Source: Campylobacterales bacterium
GTDB taxonomy: Bacteria > Campylobacterota > Campylobacteria > Campylobacterales > Sulfurimonadaceae
Direction: 5' to 3'
Assembly: GCA_026390115.1 (NCBI GenBank)
Contig: JAPLGO010000023.1
Coordinates: forward strand, 1-64,000
DNA: 64,000 bases
The notes beneath the pieces were generated by a model, which saw only the letters and a list, made by a program, of their open reading frames with translations, was not told where the DNA came from and ran no database searches. The translations under genes were made by a program, and so were the position numbers. Shown here piece after piece: positions 20,827 to 30,038 of the stretch. Position 1 is the first letter of the stretch, and each line of letters starts with the position of its first letter.

Positions 20827-21891
20827 CTTATACTCTAAATCTCCGGCAACTGACTCTTTATCATTGATGATTGCTTCGATTTGCTGTTTTACTTTGTCAT
20901 AACGAAACTGTTCTTTAAAACCCATGATGCGTCCGCCTGCAGCATTTGGATGCCCGCCACCGTTTGCCCACTCTTTTGATATTTGAGAGACGCTTACCTG
21001 ATTATTTGCTCTAAGGCTCATAGTTCCTCTATAGCTTACATCTACGATGAAATCATACTCTGGGAAGGCAAGCAGGAAGCCATTGCCGATGATGGATGTA
21101 TTGCCGACTCCATAGCTTAAAAATCCACGATATCCCTTATAGTAGATAGTATTTTCATCTCTTTTTTTGCCGAGCAAATCGACTATATATTTGGTTGAGA
21201 GATTGTCAAGTGTATCATTTTTGTCAACTCTGAAAAACTCTTTCTTAATTAGGTGAATTTTGTCATCAAGCAGTATATTGGCACTCTCTTCATCTAAGAA
21301 TTTTGCAGCTTCAAGAAGTAGAGCCAGTTTGTACTCTTCATCCTCTTTTGCAAACATGACTCGATTAAGCTCTTTGGTCTCAGAGATAAGCCGCATACAA
21401 ACTTTGCCAAACTCAAAATTGTCATGCTCCTCTTGTAGCCACATGTCAACCGCATTCACAACATTTACATATTTTTTCATCCAAGAAGGTTCATTAAACT
21501 CAAAATTTTCTTTCACATATTCATAAGTTATTTTTGTAGCACATCTTGATGTGTCAAGATAGTACCACTCATATTTTTTAGCACTCTCTTCGCCGCTTCC
21601 ATGGTGGTCAAGAAGTGTTATTTTTACCTCTTTTTGGTTGTCATTTAGTCTCATAACCTCGCTGTTAAGCCATCTTGATTCATCGGCCGTCAGGTTTAAG
21701 TCCGTAATCAAAATGAGCGCACTTTCTTTAGAACTGTTAATGTTTTCCAAAATCATCTCGAGTTTTTGTTTCACTTCTGCCCCATAATTTGCATTATAGT
21801 TTGTTATTTTATACGGGGTGTATCGCATGATGAGTTGGCAGCTGTACCCATCGAGGTCTATGTGTGATAGGTGGTGAATTGTCTCTTGCAT
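20815..21891 (-). CDS. DHH-family phosphoesterase (NrnB-like)
   Basis: 358 residues. DHH-domain motifs HIDLDGYS, ITDLNLT and LLDHHGSGE are followed by a C-terminal DHHA1 domain with GGGHPNAAGGRI. Relatives degrade short RNA oligonucleotides or cyclic dinucleotide products (pGpG, pAp); with several c-di-GMP enzymes nearby, a nanoRNase role is plausible but inferred. It sits 8 nt downstream of flhA on the same strand. Confidence 0.87.
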   Translation of the reverse strand: MQETIHHLSHIDLDGYSCQLIMRYTPYKITNYNANYGAEVKQKLEMILENINSSKESALILITDLNLTADESRWLNSEVMRLNDNQKEVKITLLDHHGSGEESAKKYEWYYLDTSRCATKITYEYVKENFEFNEPSWMKKYVNVVNAVDMWLQEEHDNFEFGKVCMRLISETKELNRVMFAKEDEEYKLALLLEAAKFLDEESANILLDDKIHLIKKEFFRVDKNDTLDNLSTKYIVDLLGKKRDENTIYYKGYRGFLSYGVGNTSIIGNGFLLAFPEYDFIVDVSYRGTMSLRANNQVSVSQISKEWANGGGHPNAAGGRIMGFKEQFRYDKVKQQIEAIINDKESVAGDLEYKRES

Positions 21892-21899
21892 TTTATACC

Positions 21900-24080
21900 T
21901 TAATTTAATTTATTTTCTATTGAGATTGAACCCATTACTTCAAAAGTAGCGCTTGAATCAATCTCGGCATGTGAGAGTGTTACTACATCTAAAGAGAATC
22001 GTTCAAATATCTCCGCAATTCCACGGCGAATTTGGGGGTCAACAATGATTACAACAGGTGAAACACCTTTTTGTAACAACTCAGCCGCTTTAGCACTAGT
22101 GGCTTGAATAAGAGCATTTATCTCACCTACATTCAAGAGCAGGTTTCTTCTTCCGTCCTGTTCTTTTGACTTCTCAAGCATCATCTGCTCACTTTTTGTA
22201 TCGAATGTTAGAAGTCGTATAACTCCATCATCGCTCGAGTACATTTGAGTGATGATGCGTGAGAGTTTTGCTCTTACCTGTTCGGTTATTACATCAACAT
22301 TTTTTGTATATTCAGCTATATCAGCAATTGTTTCTAAAATAGTCAGCATATCTTTTAGAGGGATTTTTTCATGTAAAAGTGCTTTTAAAATTCTTTGGAT
22401 GAGACCTATACTTGCAACTTTCAGTACATCATCTACAATAACAGGGAAGTCATTTTTGATTTTATTGACAAGTGTTTGAACCTCTTGACGAGTAAGGAGA
22501 TCCTCGGCATTTCGTTTTATGAGTTCACTCATATGTGTGGATATTACTGTGGCTGGGTCAACAACGGTGTAACCGTTAATAATTGCATCCTCTTTTTGCT
22601 CAGGGAATATCCACATGGCATCCAGTCCAAATGCCGGTTCTTTTGTTTTTTCACCCGTTATTTCACCCGTTGCCATTCCGCTATCCATGGCTAAAAATTT
22701 ATCCGGCTGTATCTGGCCTTCTCCAATGGATATTCCTTTTAAAAGAATCTGATACTGCTGTGGTTGAAGGTGCAGATTGTCCCGTATCCTTACCTGCGGC
22801 ATTAAAAAGCCAAAATCACTTGCTATTTTTCTTCTCATGGAACGGATTCTTTCAAGTAAATCACCGCCCTGTGCGCCGTCTGCTAGCTTTATTAGCTGGT
22901 ACCCAAGTGTAAGTTCCAGCATTTCAACTTTTAAAATATCTTCTAAGGCTTTATCCTCTTCTTTGGCTATCTCTTCGTTCGTCTTTTTAGGTTTTATTGC
23001 CGCCTGCTCTTTTTCTATTTGCTCTTTTGATTTTTTACCCAAAATAGTATCTACATCAAGGATGCTAAGCTCTCCTCTCTCATACTTGTAGGTTGCCCAG
23101 CCAAGTCCTGCAAAGATAGCTCCTACAACCCCCATTGAGAGTGTTGGAAGTCCTGGAACAAGAGCAAATAAAAACATGACAAAGCCAACCATCATCATAA
23201 TCTTTGCATTTCCCATCATCTGGTTGATGGTTCCCTCGGCAAAATTATCGCCATCACCGGATGAGCGGGTAATCATGATACCCGTTGCAGTAGAAATTAT
23301 AAGTGCCGGAACTTGGGCAACTAATCCATCACCGATTGTAAGGAGGGTGAAAGTTGAAGCACTGGCTGAGATAGTGAGGTCATGCTGAAATACCCCGATA
23401 AGAAATCCACCGATAATATTTATAAGAGTTATGATGATTCCGGCAACGGCATCCCCTTTTATAAACTTGCTAGACCCGTCCATCGCTCCATAAAAGTTTG
23501 CATCTTGAAGTATATCGGCTCTTCTTCTTTTAGCCTGTGCATCATCGATAAGTCCTGCATTCAAATCTGCATCCACCGCCATTTGTTTACCCGGCATTGA
23601 ATCGAGCACGAAACGAGCTGCAACCTCTGCAACCCTTGTTGAACCCTTTGTGATAACCATAAAGTTGATAAGAACAAGAATGGAGAAGATGATAATACCG
23701 ATAACAAAATTTCCGCCGACAACGAAGTTTCCAAAACTTGTGACAATATCACTTACAGCTTCTGGACCCTCATGCCCCTTACTTAAAATCATTCTTGTTG
23801 TTGCTACATTCAGGGACAACCTAAAAAGAGTGATGATTAATATAAGGGTCGGAAAAGTTGTTAAGTCGGTCGGTTTAGGAACATAGAGGGATATAAGCAG
23901 AACTAAAACAGCTATTGCCATTGAAATAGTCAGAAAAAAATCAAGAAGTGCCGATGGAAGAGGGACTATAATAATTGCTAAAATAGCCATTACAAAGGCT
24001 ACAACGCTTAAATCTTTTTGTCCTAAGAGAAAATTTAGAGTTGTTCCGACCTGTTGCTTGAGTGTAGATTTTTGTGCCAA
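21900..24080 (-). CDS. flhA: flagellar biosynthesis protein FlhA
   Basis: Export-gate component of the flagellar type III secretion apparatus. 726 residues: eight hydrophobic spans in the first ~330 residues, the FHIPEP-family signature region near residue 155 (STRVAEVAARFVLDSMPGKQ), and a large cytoplasmic domain binding chaperone-substrate complexes. It follows the Rrf2 regulator by 13 nt; the flhA, Rrf2, rpsO neighbourhood is as I recall from Campylobacter jejuni. Confidence 0.97.
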   Translation of the reverse strand: MAQKSTLKQQVGTTLNFLLGQKDLSVVAFVMAILAIIIVPLPSALLDFFLTISMAIAVLVLLISLYVPKPTDLTTFPTLILIITLFRLSLNVATTRMILSKGHEGPEAVSDIVTSFGNFVVGGNFVIGIIIFSILVLINFMVITKGSTRVAEVAARFVLDSMPGKQMAVDADLNAGLIDDAQAKRRRADILQDANFYGAMDGSSKFIKGDAVAGIIITLINIIGGFLIGVFQHDLTISASASTFTLLTIGDGLVAQVPALIISTATGIMITRSSGDGDNFAEGTINQMMGNAKIMMMVGFVMFLFALVPGLPTLSMGVVGAIFAGLGWATYKYERGELSILDVDTILGKKSKEQIEKEQAAIKPKKTNEEIAKEEDKALEDILKVEMLELTLGYQLIKLADGAQGGDLLERIRSMRRKIASDFGFLMPQVRIRDNLHLQPQQYQILLKGISIGEGQIQPDKFLAMDSGMATGEITGEKTKEPAFGLDAMWIFPEQKEDAIINGYTVVDPATVISTHMSELIKRNAEDLLTRQEVQTLVNKIKNDFPVIVDDVLKVASIGLIQRILKALLHEKIPLKDMLTILETIADIAEYTKNVDVITEQVRAKLSRIITQMYSSDDGVIRLLTFDTKSEQMMLEKSKEQDGRRNLLLNVGEINALIQATSAKAAELLQKGVSPVVIIVDPQIRRGIAEIFERFSLDVVTLSHAEIDSSATFEVMGSISIENKLN

Positions 24081-24093
24081 ATGAATTATCTCA

Positions 24094-24498
24094 CTAATCT
24101 TCTAATATATCAGCTAATGTCAAGTCAGATAAAAAGGAGTCTATTTTGCCTTGAAGTCTATTTAAAAAAGGCCATATTGAGCACATTTGGGCTTTATTTG
24201 AAGGGCAATCGTTTACGGACGGAGCACACTCAAATACAGCTGGCGCCTTCCCCTCTACTGACAACATGACTTCAAGCATGTTTATCTCTTTTGGAATTTT
24301 TGCCAAAGAAAAGCCTCCATTAACCCCTTTGTAAGATTTTAAAATTCCATCTTTTGCGAGTGCCTGCAGTATTTTTGCTAAAAAACTTTTGGATATTGAC
24401 AGCTCATGAGAGAGTGTTTCGCTACCCATAGGCACATCTGTTTTAGATAAAACGATGAGTGATAAAATTGCATATTCGCTTGCTTTTGTTATTAACAT
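24094..24498 (-). CDS. Rrf2-family transcriptional regulator
   Basis: 134 residues with an N-terminal winged HTH (about 1-60, ending in a typical YKGVNGGFSLAK wing). Three cysteines at about 93-110 (ECAPSVNDC, then MC after seven residues) sit where IscR and NsrR bind an iron-sulfur cluster, so sensing of Fe-S status, NO or redox is possible; the spacing differs slightly from IscR. It heads a leftward unit with flhA. Confidence 0.88.
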   Translation of the reverse strand: MLITKASEYAILSLIVLSKTDVPMGSETLSHELSISKSFLAKILQALAKDGILKSYKGVNGGFSLAKIPKEINMLEVMLSVEGKAPAVFECAPSVNDCPSNKAQMCSIWPFLNRLQGKIDSFLSDLTLADILED

Positions 24499-24682
24499 GA
24501 TTTGTACTTTCTATAAATATAGTTTTTTCTTTTTGTAAAAGGTGGATTATATCCAAAGAAGCTAAAAACAGCATTATGATTTATTTTTGCCGAGAGTCGA
24601 GACGAGAATGGTACGGAATAGAGTTGCTTTTATATCAAGATGCAATATATGTATTAAAAAGTAAATAAAAAGAAAAGTTTTG

Positions 24683-24720
24683 CTAAAATTCCGATTCAGC
24701 TTTTATGCATTTGTGCATAA
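24683..24720 (+). promoter_or_regulatory. promoter and leader hairpin of rpsO
   Basis: An extended -10 box (TGCTAAAAT, hexamer at 24683-24688) is followed about 15 bases later by a perfect hairpin TTATGCA-TTTG-TGCATAA (24703-24720), which would lie at the 5' end of the transcript. S15 represses its own translation through leader structure in several bacteria, so autoregulation is possible. A strong AGGAGG (24742-24747) precedes the ATG. Confidence 0.45.
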
Positions 24721-24753
24721 CTGTTAGATTACTATACCCATCAGGAGGCTATT

Positions 24754-25029
24754 ATGGCTTTAGATACGGCTAAAAAACAAGAGATTATTGCAAAATATGG
24801 TCGCAAAGAAAATGATACAGGTTCGAGTGAAGTTCAAATTGCACTTTTAACAGCTAGAATCATTGAATTAACAGAACACCTTAAATCGTTCAAAAAAGAT
24901 CATGCATCAAGACTTGGTCTATTAACATTGGTTGGTCAGCGTCGTCGTCTTATGAGATACTTCAAAAGAACAAACAAAGATGCTTATCTCAAATTAGTAC
25001 AAGATTTAGGTATTCGTGACAATATCTAG
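24754..25029 (+). CDS. rpsO: 30S ribosomal protein S15
   Basis: 91 residues matching S15 throughout: N-terminal [36 protein letters not shown] and the final [12 protein letters not shown]. It binds 16S rRNA early in small-subunit assembly. Monocistronic, with its own promoter and a strong terminator. Confidence 0.98.
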   Translation: MALDTAKKQEIIAKYGRKENDTGSSEVQIALLTARIIELTEHLKSFKKDHASRLGLLTLVGQRRRLMRYFKRTNKDAYLKLVQDLGIRDNI

Positions 25030-25042
25030 TCTTTAAATCTCT

Positions 25043-25076
25043 ACCCTATTAAAACCCTGTTTTTAATAGGGTTTTC
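25043..25076 (+). terminator. rho-independent terminator of rpsO
   Basis: A perfect 12-bp stem ACCCTATTAAAA / TTTTAATAGGGT with a six-base loop (CCCTGT), followed by TTTC. It separates rpsO from the chemosensory operon. Confidence 0.85.
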
Positions 25077-25237
25077 TACTCCAAGCCCATCTTCACATTA
25101 TGTTATAAGTACCTAAAATCAGTTTTATTGCTATATCTCAGCTTCTCTGTTAGGACAATACAATCTTTTCATTTTTTTAATATAAATTTAGTTTTTAAAG
25201 TGTATTCTACATAAGAGATTAAAGATGGAGGGTTGCA

Positions 25238-25666
25238 ATGTCAAAAAATTATAATGATTTAAGTACTGAAGGCTTAACCTTTTTAGAAGACGGCGAAGTT
25301 TTATATGATGATTTGTACCTATTATCAGAGACTGATGAAAAGGGGATTGTTGAGTATGCAAGTGACTCTTTTTTAAAGATTGCAGGAATGAAAGCCGATG
25401 AGATACTAGGTCAGCCGCATAATGTAGTTCGTCATCCGGAGATGCCGCGTGCAGCTTTTAGATCTTTATGGAAAGATGTTCAAAATAAAGGTTTTTGGAC
25501 AGGGTATGTAAAAAATGCTCGCAAAGGAGGAGGCTACTACTGGGTATATGCCACTGTGCTTCGTTCAGTTGATAAAAATGGAAAAACTAAGTATGTTTCT
25601 ATAAGAGTTAAACCTTCAAGAGAAGATGTTAAAAAAGCTCAAGAGCTTTATGCAACACTAGATTAA
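25238..25666 (+). CDS. stand-alone PAS sensor protein, CetB/Aer-like
   Basis: 142 residues, one PAS domain (about 25-130) with the Aer-type FAD-pocket signature: PHNVVRHPEMPRAAF, a Trp in SLWKDV, FWTGYVKN, and a YYWVYATV strand. It has no membrane anchor or signalling domain. Known CetB proteins pass redox signals to a separate receptor, CetA; here the next gene, 19 nt downstream, is a soluble MCP that is probably its partner. First gene of the chemosensory operon, with an AGGG ribosome site and a candidate -10 (TATTCT) at about 25203. Confidence 0.88.
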   Translation: MSKNYNDLSTEGLTFLEDGEVLYDDLYLLSETDEKGIVEYASDSFLKIAGMKADEILGQPHNVVRHPEMPRAAFRSLWKDVQNKGFWTGYVKNARKGGGYYWVYATVLRSVDKNGKTKYVSIRVKPSREDVKKAQELYATLD

Positions 25667-25685
25667 GAAATAAAAGGATTTTGTA

Positions 25686-27578
25686 ATGGCACTAATGAAA
25701 AGAACAACCTTAACTTCATCTCCTGAGTTAGCATCTTCAGCTGGCGGAGACAAAAGACGACAAAGAACACTGGCAAAGCAGCAACAAATAAGTGAGAGTA
25801 TCGCGGGTGTCGCCATGACTATACTAGAAAATGCACAAGAGAGTGTAAGCGCAATCGAAGAGCTAAAATCATCCATGGAGCAGATTGCAACCGCTGCTGA
25901 AGAGAATAGCGGTGCGAGTGAGCAGGCTCTAAACAATGTAAAAAGTATTAAATCAAATATTACCAGAATGAATTCAACTATCGATACAGTTATTGCATCT
26001 ACAATTGCAACCGGTGAAAATATTATGAACTCTGTTCAAAAAACCACTGAATCAGTTGCTAGAATGGATTCAGCAGTTTCAGTTGCACAAGAGTCCTCCA
26101 AAAAGAGTGAAGAGCTCAAAGAGTCATCACAAAATATTGGGAATGCTGTTGGTTTTATTGCAAAAATTGCAGACCAGACAAATTTATTGGCTCTCAATGC
26201 TGCGATAGAAGCAAGCCGTGCAAAAGAGCATGGCAAAGGTTTTGCAGTTGTAGCAGATGAGACCCGTGCCTTGGCCGGAGAAAGTGAAAAGAATGCTGAA
26301 TTTATCTCTGAACTTGTAAATAAAATACAGGGAAGCATAGACAATATTATTAAAAGTATTGGTTCTACAACAAGAATTATCTCAAGCAATGGCAAAAAAG
26401 GGAACACTCTTAGTCTGAAAATGGAAGAGCTCACAAAAATAGCTGTTTACTCTGTTGAGGCTGCAAGAAGCGTCAGCATATATACACAGAGACTTGGCGA
26501 TTTTATTGGAAAAATCAGCGACGGTTCGCAGGAGATAGCAAATGCATCTCAGGCAATTGCGCAATCCGTTGAAAAAACACTCCATGGCATTGATATTCAA
26601 TCCGATGCTCTTAGTCAAACAGAAGATGATATTAAAGAACTTTCAAACTTGGCTGAAGAGTTAAAATACTCGACAGACACCGTTAAATCAGCTGAAGATA
26701 TAGCACTCTCAGCAGATACCATCGGCGGTTCAATGGAAGATATTCAAAATGCATTAGAAAGTGTGACTGCTGCGTTAAATCAGATAGAATCATCCTCACA
26801 CTCAACAAACCAAAATGCACTTAACAACAAAGAACTTATTCAAGCCGGCATGGAAGCTGCAAAAGATATAGACAAACTTATAGAGATAGCGCGTCGTAAT
26901 TTTGATCTACTTAAAGTCTCATTCAATGTAGTAAAAAACAGTATTAGTGAGATTCGTGAAGCTTTTAATGAAGTAATTTTAGAAGGAAATAGTGCTGCTT
27001 CTGAGTTAAATGTAATAATAAAAGAGACAAAAAGTGTTGATAAAACAGTTGGAAATATCTCAAACTCTATTGTGCAGTTAAATATGCTTGCCATTAGTGG
27101 TTCGATTGAGGCAGCTCGTGCAGGTGACTTTGGAAAAGGTTTTGCAGTAGTAAGTTCCGACATAAGAAATTTAGCAAAGGATTCAGAGTCAAATACAGAA
27201 AAAATTAATGATATCGTAGAGTCAATGAACTCCGAAATTGATACGGTTAGAAGTGACTGGCACAATCTTTTAGGTTCACAATCAAACGAACAAGCCCTTA
27301 TAGATTCTTTAATCAATGATATTGGCAGAATTACAAATATGTTGGTTGATTTACTTGACAGATATACAGGATTAAAAACTGTAAATGACCAGAATATAGA
27401 GGGAATGAATCAAGTTATTATCGGTATTAATGAGATTCAAAAAGCGGTTGAACTGAGTGCTCGAAATGCTATGGAATCCCGTAAAGCAAGTGAATTGATT
27501 ATAGAAACTGTTACACATATCAGTGAGGGTGTAGAAGAGTTGGCTGTTATGGCAGATGAACTTCAACAAGGCAATTAA
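25686..27578 (+). CDS. soluble chemoreceptor with two MCP signalling tips
   Basis: 630 residues with no transmembrane segment, periplasmic domain or HAMP, almost entirely helical. The first signalling tip (about 155-205) is canonical (ADQTNLLALNAAIEASRA, GKGFAVVADETRALA). A second, diverged tip lies at about 455-500 (VQLNMLAISGSIEAARAG, GKGFAVVSSDIRNLA). No C-terminal CheR-docking pentapeptide is seen. With the PAS protein encoded upstream it probably forms a cytoplasmic two-part redox receptor. A duplicated signalling hairpin is unusual; the second tip could bind a different CheW. Confidence 0.88.
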   Translation: MALMKRTTLTSSPELASSAGGDKRRQRTLAKQQQISESIAGVAMTILENAQESVSAIEELKSSMEQIATAAEENSGASEQALNNVKSIKSNITRMNSTIDTVIASTIATGENIMNSVQKTTESVARMDSAVSVAQESSKKSEELKESSQNIGNAVGFIAKIADQTNLLALNAAIEASRAKEHGKGFAVVADETRALAGESEKNAEFISELVNKIQGSIDNIIKSIGSTTRIISSNGKKGNTLSLKMEELTKIAVYSVEAARSVSIYTQRLGDFIGKISDGSQEIANASQAIAQSVEKTLHGIDIQSDALSQTEDDIKELSNLAEELKYSTDTVKSAEDIALSADTIGGSMEDIQNALESVTAALNQIESSSHSTNQNALNNKELIQAGMEAAKDIDKLIEIARRNFDLLKVSFNVVKNSISEIREAFNEVILEGNSAASELNVIIKETKSVDKTVGNISNSIVQLNMLAISGSIEAARAGDFGKGFAVVSSDIRNLAKDSESNTEKINDIVESMNSEIDTVRSDWHNLLGSQSNEQALIDSLINDIGRITNMLVDLLDRYTGLKTVNDQNIEGMNQVIIGINEIQKAVELSARNAMESRKASELIIETVTHISEGVEELAVMADELQQGN

Positions 27579-27597
27579 TTGCTAAGGGTTGAGTGAA

Positions 27598-28953
27598 ATG
27601 AAAATAGAAGAGATCTTAATCATCAAAAACGGTAACGAGAGTTATGGTATATCGACGCATGATATTAACCAAATTTCTAGGGTGCCCATGCTGATGCCTC
27701 TTCCTCTAAGACCTTCCGGTGTTCGAGGTTTATGTGTTGTTAGCGGAAATATTGTATGTATGGTTGATATGAATCTTTTATTGGACATGAGCGAAGTCGA
27801 TTATGAGGCTGATAAAAGCAGACTTTTAAGTTTAAACGGCGTTTATTCATCAAATGCGATACTTGTGAGCGAAGTTTATAATACGGTAGAGATTGAACAA
27901 AATAATATTGAATATATAAACAAAGAGAATGATCCGATTATAGCTATTTATAAGTATAAGAAGTTGTTAGTTCAAATTATATCATTGAATATTCTGATTT
28001 CTAATATCTCAAGAGTCGTGATAGAATCAAAAGATATAAAAAATGGAAAAGTCAAGGTTAAACAAGCAAAAGAAGAAGATTCAAATAAATTTTTAATTTT
28101 TTCTTTGGAAAATGAAAAATTTGCATTAAATATAGAATATCTGAGAGAAATTGTTTTATCGGATATTCAAGTTACCGAGATTGCAGGAAGTGCCTCTGAT
28201 GTGCTTGGTCTTATAACTTTAAGAGAAGAACTTCTTCTTGTTGTTGATTTAAGAATATATTATGATTTTAAGACAAAAAATAGTTATAAAAACCGTATAC
28301 TAGTTGCATCTTGCGATGGTAAGAAGATAGGTCTTTTAGTTGATGAAATTATTGATATAAAAAGTTATTTATCCAAAGATATAGAGTATATGAGTGAAAA
28401 TTTTCAAAGCAATAAAATCTCCGGTGTAATCCATGACACAGACTCTCTGATATCATTTTTTGACAGAGATGTTTTAGAAAAACTTTTTGCCCAAAATGAA
28501 GCATATATTGATTCAAGCAGTTCAAATTTCAGTACCGTTAAAAGTCAAGATGAGATAAAAGAGGTAATTGTTTTTAAATTAGCCGGTAAAGAATATGCCT
28601 TTGATGTTGAGAGTGTTGCAGAAATTATAGATATAGTTGAATCTACTAAAGTTGCTTTTACAAGTGAACTCATAGACGGGATTATTAATATAAGAGGTCA
28701 GGTAATTACAATTGTTTCACTGTTTAAAAAATTAAATATTGAGCCAAAAATAAACCACGATTCTAAAATAATAATCTGCAATATAAAAAACACAAGAATC
28801 GGTTTTATAGTAGATAGTGTAAGTGATATTTTGAATATCAAAACGGACGAAATAAGAGAGCAGGACGATAAACTTTTTCCAGATATATTTCATCTAAATA
28901 ACGGCAAAAGATTAGTTTTATCTATCGATTTAAATGAAATATTTTCAAAATAA
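27598..28953 (+). CDS. triple CheW-domain scaffold protein
   Basis: About 451 residues made of three CheW-like domains: about 1-145 (the most diverged), 160-305, and 320-450, the last with the clearest features (ELIDGIINIRGQVITIVSL, IGFIVDSVSDIL). There is no receiver domain, so it is not CheV. CheW units link receptors to CheA; three in one chain could cross-link array rings. A TTG at 27589 is in frame but sits directly on the AAGGG ribosome site, so ATG 27598, nine bases after it, is preferred. Confidence 0.85.
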   Translation: MKIEEILIIKNGNESYGISTHDINQISRVPMLMPLPLRPSGVRGLCVVSGNIVCMVDMNLLLDMSEVDYEADKSRLLSLNGVYSSNAILVSEVYNTVEIEQNNIEYINKENDPIIAIYKYKKLLVQIISLNILISNISRVVIESKDIKNGKVKVKQAKEEDSNKFLIFSLENEKFALNIEYLREIVLSDIQVTEIAGSASDVLGLITLREELLLVVDLRIYYDFKTKNSYKNRILVASCDGKKIGLLVDEIIDIKSYLSKDIEYMSENFQSNKISGVIHDTDSLISFFDRDVLEKLFAQNEAYIDSSSSNFSTVKSQDEIKEVIVFKLAGKEYAFDVESVAEIIDIVESTKVAFTSELIDGIINIRGQVITIVSLFKKLNIEPKINHDSKIIICNIKNTRIGFIVDSVSDILNIKTDEIREQDDKLFPDIFHLNNGKRLVLSIDLNEIFSK

Positions 28954-28962
28954 GGATTCATC

Positions 28963-30027
28963 TTGGCTAAAAGAATACTGATAGTTGATGATTCTGCCCT
29001 AGTGCGAAAGCAACTGAGTGAGGTTATCGGGACATTGGGTTTTGATATTGAGACGGCTAGAAACGGGCAGGAAGGGGTAGAAAAAGCTACTTCAACTCAA
29101 TACGATGTAATTACAATGGATATTAACATGCCTGTTTTGAACGGCATAGAAGCTGTAAAGCAGATAATGAGCAGACAACCGACTCCTATTTTGATGATTA
29201 GTTCCCTCACTACTGAAGATGCAGCCATTACTATGGACGCTCTTGATGCAGGCGCAATTGACTATATAGCAAAACCAGGAACTATGAATATCGGTAAAGA
29301 GCAGAATACGGAAGATATTTTAGAAAAAGTGCTATCTCTTAGCCGTGTTTCACCTAGAAGATTAAGAAATAGAGCTTCAAGAGCACCAGTTGGAAGAGCA
29401 AGAGTTTCAGAGAATAAAGAGAAGCCGAAGCAGCCATTTAGTGAAATTACAGAAATTACAAAGATAGTTTTAATCGGCTCTTCAACCGGTGGACCGGGGT
29501 TAATTGAACAAATATGCGCATCATTGCCGACAAACTATAAATATCCGGTTTGTATAGTGCAACATATGCCTGAACAATTTACAAAAGCTTTTGCAGAGAG
29601 ATTAAACCGCTCAAGTGCTTTGAATGTCTTTGAAAGTGCCCATAATATGGAAATTCTACCGGGAAACATATATATTGCCCGTGGCGGAGTCCATATGAAT
29701 TTTGCTAAAAAAGTTTCGGGTAAAATAGTTATTAGAGAAGATACAAACAAAGGTAAGAACTTTTTTCAACCTAGCGTTAATGATATGATGTTTGGTGCTT
29801 TAGAGGTATTCGACGCATCAAATATTATAGGTGTTATCTTAACAGGTATCGGTGATGATGGTGCAGATGCTATGGTTAAACTGAAAAATTCCGGAGCTTA
29901 CACTTTGGGCGAGAGCGAAGAGAGTGCCACTGTTTATGGTATGCCGCGAGAGGCCTATGAGAGAGGCGGTGTCTCTCAGCAGTTAGACTTTAAACAAATT
30001 TTAAAAACTATTTCAACATTAAAGTAG
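28963..30027 (+). CDS. cheB: chemotaxis methylesterase with receiver domain
   Basis: 354 residues. Receiver at about 1-125 (Asp9-Asp10, phosphoacceptor Asp53) and the catalytic domain at about 160-350 with the Ser in IGSSTGGP, His in VQHMPEQFT and Asp in LTGIGDDGADA. It removes methyl groups, or deamidates, receptor glutamates. It uses a TTG start six bases after TAAGGA. Campylobacter and Helicobacter CheB, where present, lack the receiver, so this is the classical two-domain form. Confidence 0.96.
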   Translation: MAKRILIVDDSALVRKQLSEVIGTLGFDIETARNGQEGVEKATSTQYDVITMDINMPVLNGIEAVKQIMSRQPTPILMISSLTTEDAAITMDALDAGAIDYIAKPGTMNIGKEQNTEDILEKVLSLSRVSPRRLRNRASRAPVGRARVSENKEKPKQPFSEITEITKIVLIGSSTGGPGLIEQICASLPTNYKYPVCIVQHMPEQFTKAFAERLNRSSALNVFESAHNMEILPGNIYIARGGVHMNFAKKVSGKIVIREDTNKGKNFFQPSVNDMMFGALEVFDASNIIGVILTGIGDDGADAMVKLKNSGAYTLGESEESATVYGMPREAYERGGVSQQLDFKQILKTISTLK

Positions 30028-30038
30028 AGGAGAAGTAA

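Noticed and set aside
20869-20885. GATTGCTTCGAT as another copy of the palindromic repeat found in mod
   Set aside because: Only one arm matches and it lies in the conserved end of the DHH gene without the GCAATGAC partner.
22249-23886. Several plus-strand frames opposite flhA
   Set aside because: They overlap one another and the highly conserved flhA coding sequence and show no protein-like motifs.
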